Shown here one piece after another: positions 1 through 5,723 of a stretch of 6,793 nt of DNA (positions are counted from its first letter, which is position 1; every line of letters starts with the position of its first letter). Source of the DNA: Bacteroidia bacterium (GTDB taxonomy: Bacteria; Bacteroidota; Bacteroidia; Bacteroidales; GCA-2748055); contig SPBY01000155.1 in assembly GCA_004525825.1 (NCBI GenBank), forward strand, positions 1-6,793, in the 5' to 3' direction. The notes beneath the pieces were generated by a model. That model did not search any database and was not told the DNA's origin. It was given only the letters and a program-made list of their open reading frames with translations. A program made the position numbers and the translations under genes.

Positions 1-26
1 ATCTGTCATGGCATAAAACTACATCC

Positions 27-89
27 GGGCCAAATCAAAAGCAATATATTGTCCAAATATTTGACACTCCATTGTCTAAATCGTGGACA
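27..89. promoter_or_regulatory. Tandem dyad operators, candidate activator-binding (enhancer) sites
   Basis: Two 17-bp sites share the pattern TGTC-N9-GACA: TGTCCAAATATTTGACA at 50-66 and TGTCTAAATCGTGGACA at 73-89. They match each other at 13 of 17 positions and start 23 bp apart. Site 1 pairs at 6 of 8 symmetric positions and contains the perfect 10-bp palindrome CAAATATTTG (54-63); site 2 pairs at 5 of 8, including both outer arms. A degenerate third copy (GGGCCAAAT...GCA, 27-43) lies a further 23 bp upstream and keeps mostly its left half. The sites are about 80-120 bp upstream of the transcription start predicted from the sigma-54-like element at 143-158, which is where NtrC-family activators usually bind. 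The repeats and dyads are seen directly; the role as activator sites is inference. They could instead be operators for another dimeric regulator. Confidence 0.5.
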
Positions 90-142
90 TTTGCGAAGTT
101 GCATGAAAATCTACCATGCACAGATACAGCTATTTATCCACT

Positions 143-158
143 TGGCATGGCATTGGCA
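143..158 (+). promoter_or_regulatory. Putative sigma-54 (RpoN) -24/-12 promoter of the ABC exporter operon
   Basis: TGGCATGGCATTGGCA matches the sigma-54 consensus TGGCACG-N4-TTGCA at 10 of 12 defined positions. The two invariant dinucleotides, GG (144-145) and GC (156-157), have the correct 12-bp register. Transcription would start near 168-170, leaving a leader of about 11-18 nt before the candidate ATGs at 180 and 186. The tandem dyads at 50-89 sit at enhancer distance. Caution: the element is also three copies of TGGCA in a row, so part of the match could come from repetition. No convincing Bacteroidota housekeeping promoter (TTTG and TAnnTTTG boxes) was found in 1-180. Confidence 0.55.
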
Positions 159-185
159 ACAGGAAAAGCAGAAAAACGAATGGAT

Positions 186-848
186 ATGATAAAGACCTGT
201 GATCTGACAAGAACTTTTGTCACCGAGGAGATGGAGACCACCGCTCTGAGAAATATAAGCCTTGAAATAGAGAAAGGGGAGTTTGTAGCCATCATGGGTC
301 CCTCGGGTTGTGGAAAATCCACCCTGCTAAATCTCCTGGGTCTCATTGACAGGCCAAGCTCTGGGGAATACGCTTTCCACGGAACTCCTACAGAAAAACT
401 TTCTGAAAACAGGATGACCCGCATCCGCAGGGGGAACATGGGATTCATATTCCAGAATTACAACCTGGTGGAAGAGCTCAACATCCTGGAGAACGTGGAA
501 CTCCCCCTGGTTTTTACAGGTATGAAGCGGAAAGAACGGAGGCTATGGGTCCAGGAAATCCTGGATCGCCTGAAAATAAGTCATCGTGCCTTACACTATC
601 CCCGGCAACTGTCGGGCGGACAACAGCAAAGGGTGGCTTTTGCCCGGGCCATTGTGAACCGGCCCAAGCTGCTCCTGGCCGATGAGCCCACCGGAAACCT
701 TGACTCCAAAAACGGGATCGTGATCATGAATCTGCTTACTGAGCACAACCGGGCCGGGGGAACGATCGTGATGGTTACCCATTCCATGAAAGATGCCTCA
801 TATGCCCACCGCATAGTCAAACTTCGCGACGGACTCATTCTAAACTGA
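186..848 (+). CDS. ABC transporter ATP-binding protein, MacB/LolD-type exporter ATPase
   Basis: Cytoplasmic ATPase that would power the membrane protein encoded just downstream. In a 220-residue product all the catalytic motifs of an ABC nucleotide-binding domain are intact: Walker A GPSGCGKST (residues 38-46), Q-loop FQ (Gln90), signature LSGGQ (142-146), Walker B LLLADEP (162-168), D-loop GNLD (170-173) and the switch His199. Length and sequence fit the MacB/LolD/FtsE group rather than an importer ATPase. I chose ATG 186 because family members usually begin MIKT..L. ATG 180 would add two residues (MD). An in-frame TTG at 72 would add 38 residues unlike the family and would put the putative promoter inside the gene. 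The stop is 19 bp before the permease ATG, so the two are probably one operon. Family assignment is firm; the substrate is not readable from the sequence. Confidence 0.93.
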   Translation: MIKTCDLTRTFVTEEMETTALRNISLEIEKGEFVAIMGPSGCGKSTLLNLLGLIDRPSSGEYAFHGTPTEKLSENRMTRIRRGNMGFIFQNYNLVEELNILENVELPLVFTGMKRKERRLWVQEILDRLKISHRALHYPRQLSGGQQQRVAFARAIVNRPKLLLADEPTGNLDSKNGIVIMNLLTEHNRAGGTIVMVTHSMKDASYAHRIVKLRDGLILN

Positions 849-867
849 TTGTAACACAGAACTCACA

Positions 868-3261
868 ATGATACGAACCTATATAAGCATCGCCTTCAAA
901 TATCTGGTCAGGCAGCCTTCCTATTCGGTACTTAGCATCCTGGGATTCTCTCTGGCTTTTGCCAGCGTATTCTTTATCTACTCACATGTTAGTTATCAAT
1001 ACAGCTTTGATAAGCACGTGGATACCTGGGACCGTGTATACCGATTAAGCGGTGCCATCAACCTGCCCGACAACGAAAATATCCACGCCCTGCTGGGTCC
1101 CCGCCTCTCCCCAGTCATGAAGGAAGAAATTCCAGCCATTGAGCAAATGACCCGCTTATTTCCTTTCGAGGAGAAGTGCATCATCCAGGCCGACGAACAG
1201 GTGTTTTTTGAAGAGCAGGTCTACTATGCAGACTCTACCGTTTTTGAGGTGTTTCCCCTGCAATTTCTTTATGGCACCCCCCGCGAAGCCCTGGTGACGG
1301 CCGGACAGGTGGTCATTGCTGAAAGCATCGCTAAAAAATATTTCGGCACCTCCGATGCGATTGGAAAGCAGCTTACTTTAAATAACGAAAAAACACTGGA
1401 GGTCACCGGAGTCACAAAGGATTTGCCCGACAACGTGCATCACAAAATGCACCTACTGCTTTCCATGAAGTCCTTAAATCCGGCTGTCCTGGAGCGGATA
1501 GGACTCAGTGATTCTGAAAATTACTGGAGGCCATCGGTCTACCATTTCATCCTGCTGGGAGAACAAAACTCCATCGAGGAAGTGGAAGCAGCTTTTCCTG
1601 CCTTCTATGAGAAATACATGGCCGAATTCGGTACCTTTTTAAAAGCCGATTTCAAACTGATCATTACCGCACTTCCCGATCTTCATTTCACGCCGCATTA
1701 CTCCTATGATTTAGCCAAAGGCAACCGCAGCTACAGCTACCTTCTTATGGCTGCGGGGATTTTCCTGCTTTTAATTGCCCTACTCAATTACATCAATCTC
1801 TTTTCGGCTTCCATGGCATCGCGTACCCGCAGTCTGGGTATTTTCAAAATCAATGGTGCCGAACGCTCGCATGTATATAAACTACTTATATGCGAATCCT
1901 TGATGGTCATCATCCTCTCTGCAGGCATAGCCTGGTTCCTCCTTACCGGAGTGCAAACATGGTTCATGGAGCAACTGGGGGGTGCATTTCTGAAATCCGG
2001 ATTCAGTACCGGAAGCTTCCTGGTGCTAATTCTTCTCATATTTGTAGCCCTCACCCTCTCCTTCCTGCTCTCGGTAGTCTCGAGAGTGTATGGTCAACCC
2101 ATCCTCCTGTTAAAAGGGGATGCTGGTCAGTCCAAGGAAAGAAGGCGCAATGGCCTGGGAAAAGGAAGCATCATTTTCCAATTCACCCTTTCGGTCATCC
2201 TGATTATCTCTTCTTTGCTCATCACCCGGCAGGTGCAATACCTTCTCAAGGCTGATGTGGGTTTCAACACCGACAACATTGTGCAGGTAAAACTGCACGC
2301 CGAAGGACTACCCCTGGAAAAGATACTCTCATTCAAACAGGAGCTAAAGAAAAGTCCCTTGATCAGAGAAGCTGCTTACTCCAGCAATGTGCCCGGCGAG
2401 GCCATGTGCACCGCTCATTTCAAGCTGGATGTTGATGGCCAGGAAGCCTCTAAAATTGTCTCTTTGCTGGCCATCGATGCCGACTACATCCCCCTGATGC
2501 AAATGGAGCTTAGGGAAGGCAGGAATTTCGACCGTGACCGGCCTACCGATCCGCAGAGTGGGGTCATTTTGAATGAAGCCTGTATCGATTTCCTTGGAAT
2601 GGGCGATACCCTCACGGACAAACGCATCAATAATATCGAAATCCTGGGCGTTCTGAAGAGTGGGAAATACAACTCCCTGTACGACAACTCCAGGCCGGTA
2701 GCCTTGTATTTTATGACTGGGAACCGCGGCTATATGAATGTGAAGCTGAATACCGCTGATCTTCCCTCCGCCCTGGAGTACATCCACAAGAGTTATGAAA
2801 CATTTTTTGCCAACATCCCCTTTGAATACAGTTTTCTGGATCAGACGGTGGAGGAAATGTACAGCAACGATATCAATCAGAGTAAATTGCTGGGGGTCTT
2901 CACCCTGCTCAGCATAGTAATCGCCAACATCGGATTGTTTGGACTGGTGGCCCTGCTGAACCGGAAAAGAATCCGGGAGATAGGGATCCGAAAGGTAAAC
3001 GGGGCGCAAAAATGGCAAATTGTATTGCTGCTGGGGAAACAACTGATGGCCTGGGTGGCTATTGCAGTGGTCATTGCCATTCCGGTCACCTGGTATATCT
3101 CCAGGCTCTGGCTGCAAAACTTTGCCACCAAAATCTCATTCCCCTGGTGGATGATCCCATTGTGCGGATTGATCATCCTGATGAGTGCCCTGCTTACCAC
3201 TTCGTACATAACTCTGAAAGCAGCCAACCGCAATCCGGCAGATACCATTAGATATGAATGA
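868..3261 (+). CDS. ABC transporter permease, two-module FtsX/MacB_PCD family (797 aa)
   Basis: Inner-membrane permease partner of the ATPase upstream. About eight membrane segments are visible, at residues 19-41, 290-312, 338-360, 382-404, 433-453, 673-697, 720-744 and 760-784. The arrangement is duplicated: one helix, a large periplasmic domain (about 42-288, MacB_PCD type) and three helices, then the same again with the second periplasmic domain at about 455-672. The FtsX coupling motif after the second helix of each half appears as SLGIFKINGA (322-331) and, closer to the usual form, REIGIRKVNGA (703-713). The protein ends in NPADTIRYE, a typical family C-terminus. Length agrees with the roughly 800-residue Bacteroidota permeases. 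Unlike E. coli MacB, the ATPase is a separate protein. Known relatives are mechanotransducing exporters or lipoprotein/peptide efflux systems; no periplasmic adaptor or TolC-like gene is in the window, so the substrate is unknown. Confidence 0.93.
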   Translation: MIRTYISIAFKYLVRQPSYSVLSILGFSLAFASVFFIYSHVSYQYSFDKHVDTWDRVYRLSGAINLPDNENIHALLGPRLSPVMKEEIPAIEQMTRLFPFEEKCIIQADEQVFFEEQVYYADSTVFEVFPLQFLYGTPREALVTAGQVVIAESIAKKYFGTSDAIGKQLTLNNEKTLEVTGVTKDLPDNVHHKMHLLLSMKSLNPAVLERIGLSDSENYWRPSVYHFILLGEQNSIEEVEAAFPAFYEKYMAEFGTFLKADFKLIITALPDLHFTPHYSYDLAKGNRSYSYLLMAAGIFLLLIALLNYINLFSASMASRTRSLGIFKINGAERSHVYKLLICESLMVIILSAGIAWFLLTGVQTWFMEQLGGAFLKSGFSTGSFLVLILLIFVALTLSFLLSVVSRVYGQPILLLKGDAGQSKERRRNGLGKGSIIFQFTLSVILIISSLLITRQVQYLLKADVGFNTDNIVQVKLHAEGLPLEKILSFKQELKKSPLIREAAYSSNVPGEAMCTAHFKLDVDGQEASKIVSLLAIDADYIPLMQMELREGRNFDRDRPTDPQSGVILNEACIDFLGMGDTLTDKRINNIEILGVLKSGKYNSLYDNSRPVALYFMTGNRGYMNVKLNTADLPSALEYIHKSYETFFANIPFEYSFLDQTVEEMYSNDINQSKLLGVFTLLSIVIANIGLFGLVALLNRKRIREIGIRKVNGAQKWQIVLLLGKQLMAWVAIAVVIAIPVTWYISRLWLQNFATKISFPWWMIPLCGLIILMSALLTTSYITLKAANRNPADTIRYE

Positions 3262-3283
3262 TGAATTCAATCATAAAGCTTCA

Positions 3284-3317
3284 TTGTCCTGAACATGTAT
3301 GAGCGAAGGCAGGACAA
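3284..3317. other. Intergenic hairpin (8-bp stem) after the permease gene
   Basis: TTGTCCTG (3284-3291) is the exact reverse complement of CAGGACAA (3310-3317), with an 18-nt loop. It lies 23 bp past the permease stop and directly before the second hairpin at 3320-3346. On the + strand it is followed by A residues rather than T residues, so it is not a textbook intrinsic terminator. It could protect the mRNA 3' end or add to termination between the convergent genes. The stem is seen directly; the role is inference. Confidence 0.45.
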
Positions 3318-3346
3318 AAAAACAGCGAACATATAATTCGCTGTTT
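3316..3346 (-). terminator. Intrinsic terminator of mscL, possibly bidirectional
   Basis: AAACAGCGAA (3320-3329) and TTCGCTGTTT (3337-3346) form a perfect 10-bp stem with a 7-nt loop. Read on the minus strand, in the direction of mscL, the stem runs into seven T residues (complement of 3316-3322), the classic intrinsic form. It begins 25 bp after the mscL stop. On the + strand the stem is followed only by TTTAATA, so termination of the ABC operon by this hairpin would be weaker. Confidence 0.75.
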
Positions 3347-3371
3347 AATACCTGATTGTTGCCGTAATTTC

Positions 3372-3788
3372 TTACTTTTTCAGCAGGTCACGGATTTCGG
3401 TGAGCAGGACCTCCTCCTTGGAAGGGGCTGGAGGTGCAGCCGGAGCTTCAGCCTCTTTTTTCTCTACGCTTGCCTTCATCTTGTTGTAGCCTTTCACCAC
3501 CATGAAAATGGCAATTGCAACAATAAAGAATGTGATAATGGTGTTTAGAAACAGCCCGTAGCTAATGGCTACTTCAGGAACAACAACTTCACCATTCATT
3601 GTGGCTTCCTGCAATACAACTTTCAGGTTTGAAAAATCCACATTCCCAAGAAGCATCCCAATGGGAGGCATGAGGATGTGGTCCACCAGAGATTTTACAA
3701 TAGCACCAAAATAGACAGCCATGATCAGACCGACGGCCAGCTCCACGACATTGCCTTTGCTAATAAACTTCTTAAATTCTTTAATCAT
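3372..3788 (-). CDS. mscL: Large-conductance mechanosensitive channel MscL
   Basis: Inner-membrane tension-gated channel that releases solutes on hypo-osmotic shock; the family works as a homopentamer. The 138-residue product matches the E. coli layout throughout: amphipathic N-terminus (MIKEFKKFISKGNVVELAVG), TM1 at about 14-40 ending in SLVDHILMPPIG, a periplasmic loop at about 45-70, TM2 at about 74-98 (GLFLNTIITFFIVAIAIFMV), an Ala/Pro-rich linker, and the C-terminal bundle helix KEEVLLTEIRDLLKK, nearly identical to E. coli. One oddity is in the pore-lining part of TM1: where E. coli has V23, G26, A27 and A28, this protein has L21, A24, V25 and Y26, and E. coli K31 is Ala29. The start is ATG at 3788 after an A-rich stretch with no clear Shine-Dalgarno. 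It is transcribed convergently with the ABC operon. Confidence 0.96.
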   Translation of the reverse strand: MIKEFKKFISKGNVVELAVGLIMAVYFGAIVKSLVDHILMPPIGMLLGNVDFSNLKVVLQEATMNGEVVVPEVAISYGLFLNTIITFFIVAIAIFMVVKGYNKMKASVEKKEAEAPAAPPAPSKEEVLLTEIRDLLKK

Positions 3789-3910
3789 TTCTATTTCTTT
3801 TTGGGTTTGATTTAAAAACGGTTAGCTGCAGTTTTTGTTCAAAATGTGATATGTATTTTAAAGATTTTTTTTATGCCATACTGTAACGGGATTCAATCAA
3901 AGTTTAGGTT

Positions 3911-3957
3911 AAAGCCTCAGAAGCCACAAGAGGAATAATGCACATTACTGAGGCCTT
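3911..3957 (-). terminator. Possible terminator hairpin downstream of the PLDc_N gene
   Basis: GCCTCAG (3914-3920) pairs exactly with CTGAGGC (3948-3954). After one A/C mismatch, two more pairs (AA 3911-3912 with TT 3956-3957) extend the stem. The 27-nt loop contains a small inner inverted repeat, TAATG/CATTA (3936-3940 and 3943-3947). On the minus strand the stem is followed by only a short TTT run, so it is a weak intrinsic terminator at best. Its place just past the PLDc_N stop supports the reading. The remaining gap up to the mscL start (about 3789-3910) is AT-rich; I see no further gene in it. Confidence 0.4.
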
Positions 3958-3970
3958 AATAAAAGTGATT

Positions 3971-4186
3971 TCACCTGTTAATCCGCTTATCCCTTCCTAT
4001 CAGAAAGTAAAGCAACGAGCCCAGGAAGGGCAGGAAGATGATGATAAGCACCCACAGAATCTTATCATTCCCTCGAAAATCATTCATCAGAACACTGATC
4101 AGGGCTATTATTGGCAGGAGTATAACAAAAAAGATGATGAACAAGGTCATCAGAATACCGAGGCCGAAAAAGAAAAGAAAAGTCAT
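3971..4186 (-). CDS. Small PLDc_N-domain (phospholipase D nuclease N-terminal) membrane protein
   Basis: A 71-residue protein with two hydrophobic helices (about 2-30 and 42-61) joined by a short polar turn, MNDFRGNDK. The segment KILWVLIIIFLPFLGSLLYF followed by IGRDKR is the hallmark of the PLDc_N family, which in cardiolipin synthases forms the membrane anchor before the catalytic HKD domains. Here no HKD domain follows, so this is a stand-alone anchor-type protein. Such proteins are common in Bacteroidota and have no established function. The start is uncertain: ATG at 4186 is preferred, while an in-frame TTG at 4210 would add eight residues (MTILNPFY). Neither has a clear ribosome-binding site. 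The hydrophilic + strand reading frame over the same bases is the shadow of this gene. It diverges from the hydrolase gene at 4265. Confidence 0.82.
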   Translation of the reverse strand: MTFLFFFGLGILMTLFIIFFVILLPIIALISVLMNDFRGNDKILWVLIIIFLPFLGSLLYFLIGRDKRINR

Positions 4187-4264
4187 ATAAAATGGGTTAA
4201 GGATAGTCAATAAATGTACTAAAAATCCATAACTTGTAAAGCTAATCTACCTAAAATCAAAGCA

Positions 4265-5677
4265 ATGAAATCCATTCTTTCCATGGCCATGGTGGCCATT
4301 CTTCTGGCCTCCTGCAGCAGCCCGGAACCAAAAACCATTTCCACCAAGGATCCTTTTCCACTAAAAGCCTATGTGGAAACAATTGATGAGACCTTCAGGT
4401 ATGAAATTAGCGAGACTATACGAGGAGAATCGTGGACCGAATACAGGATCTACCTGGTTTCGGGCACCTGGCTCACCAAAGAAGAGGTGGATGAACCCAT
4501 TTGGTGGCACTGGCTTACCATGGTGGTGCCCGATAAACTGAAGGAAACCGAATCCCTGATGATGATTGGGGGAGGCTGGCGAGGCGACACCATTCCCATT
4601 CCGGCCAAGAAAGAAATGATCGACGCTGCAGTGGCTACCGGATCGGTGATTTCTCATATAAGCAACATTCCTTTTCAACCTCTGGACTTTAAGGAAGACA
4701 CTGTAGAAGCCGTTTTTGAGGATGACCTGATAGCCTATGGCTGGCTGAAATTTTTAGAAGGAGGCGCTGCTGAAGAATTGCAACCGTGGCTTGCTCGCTT
4801 CCCCATGACCAGGGCGGTAGTCAGGGCCATGGATGTGGTACAGGAGATTTGTGCTTCGAAGCACCAGGCTGTAGAGGAATTCTTTGTGGCCGGAGCTTCC
4901 AAACGGGGGTGGACCACCTGGACCGTGGCAGCTGTAGACGACCGGGTCATGGGTATAGCACCGGTGGTCATTGACATGCTGAATGTAGTACCCTCCTTTG
5001 AGCATCATTGGCAATGCTACGGAGAATGGGCCCCTGCCATTGACCCATACAAGAATCAGGGCATTATGAACTGGATCAACACCGATGAGTTCATGGCCAT
5101 GCTGAAGCTGGTCGAGCCCTATCAGTTTCTGGATCGGCTCACCATGCCCAAACTCCTCATCAATGCCACCTGCGATGAATTCTTTGTCACCGATTCCTGG
5201 AAATTTTACTGGGACGACCTGAAAGGGGAAAACTACCTGCAATATGTGCCCAATGTGGGACACAGACTGAATGGTTCCTACCTGCCAGAGAATCTGGTCT
5301 CTTTCTACCGTTCCACCATTACGGATACACAGATTCCCTCCTTCGATTGGAACATTAGTGGCGACACCATTTTTGCTAAGGTGGATCCTGCTTCCGAATA
5401 CCGGATCCGACGTTGGGAAGCAGTGAATCCGGAGGGCCGCGATTTCAAATCCTATGTGGTAGGAAAAGAGGCATGGAAGATGGAAGAGATAGAAATCGGA
5501 GAAAACGGCCAATACATCATCCCCATTGCATCGCCCGATAAGGGCTACAAAGGGGCTCTTGTGGAAGTCGTCTTTAATCCGGATTCTGAATTCCCACTCA
5601 CCCTCACCACGGGAACACTGATCACACCGGATACCTATCCTTTTGATCCATTTGTTCCGGAATTGCCTTCGAAATAG
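4265..5677 (+). CDS. PhoPQ-activated pathogenicity-related (PqaA-type) alpha/beta-hydrolase lipoprotein
   Basis: A 470-residue envelope protein. The N-terminus is a lipoprotein signal: charged MK, a hydrophobic core, and lipobox LLASC with Cys17 as the predicted lipidated residue. The rest resembles the PhoPQ_related family (Salmonella PqaA, Dictyostelium AprA) over its full length. Landmarks are MMIGGGWRGD (99-108), the nucleophile elbow GASKRGWTTW (210-219, Ser212), Asp304 in NATCDEFF and His333 in VGHRLNG. These three residues are in order and spacing suited to an alpha/beta-hydrolase triad. The last 115 or so residues form a beta-rich C-terminal part. No substrate is established for this family; the link to PhoPQ comes from Salmonella and should not be transferred. 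The ATG follows an A-rich leader. A GH9 gene starts 46 bp downstream, pointing to co-transcription and a possible role on glycan substrates (inference). Confidence 0.9.
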   Translation: MKSILSMAMVAILLASCSSPEPKTISTKDPFPLKAYVETIDETFRYEISETIRGESWTEYRIYLVSGTWLTKEEVDEPIWWHWLTMVVPDKLKETESLMMIGGGWRGDTIPIPAKKEMIDAAVATGSVISHISNIPFQPLDFKEDTVEAVFEDDLIAYGWLKFLEGGAAEELQPWLARFPMTRAVVRAMDVVQEICASKHQAVEEFFVAGASKRGWTTWTVAAVDDRVMGIAPVVIDMLNVVPSFEHHWQCYGEWAPAIDPYKNQGIMNWINTDEFMAMLKLVEPYQFLDRLTMPKLLINATCDEFFVTDSWKFYWDDLKGENYLQYVPNVGHRLNGSYLPENLVSFYRSTITDTQIPSFDWNISGDTIFAKVDPASEYRIRRWEAVNPEGRDFKSYVVGKEAWKMEEIEIGENGQYIIPIASPDKGYKGALVEVVFNPDSEFPLTLTTGTLITPDTYPFDPFVPELPSK

Positions 5678-5723
5678 CTACATTTAAGGACCACTATTCA
5701 AGTCTAATAAATCTATCGTGACA

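Noticed and set aside
72..185. N-terminal extension of the ABC ATPase from a TTG codon at 72
   Set aside because: The 38 extra residues do not resemble the ATPase family, the start is a rare TTG overlapping dyad site 2, and translation would run through the putative promoter. ATG 186 (or 180) fits the family.
2344..3117. 257-residue minus-strand frame inside the permease gene
   Set aside because: No family resemblance; it lies wholly within the confidently assigned permease and is an antisense shadow.
3938..4213. 91-residue + strand frame opposite the PLDc_N gene
   Set aside because: Its product is low-complexity and rich in Lys, Glu and Gln, as expected from the antisense of a hydrophobic protein. 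The minus frame has recognisable PLDc_N sequence.
4229..4237. TAACTTG as a Bacteroidota -7 promoter box for the PqaA-type gene
   Set aside because: It lacks one T of TAnnTTTG and no TTTG -33 box is found at the right distance, so a promoter call is not supported.
4754..5512. 252-residue minus-strand frame inside the PqaA-type gene
   Set aside because: No recognisable domain; it overlaps the full-length hydrolase frame with its lipobox and catalytic motifs.
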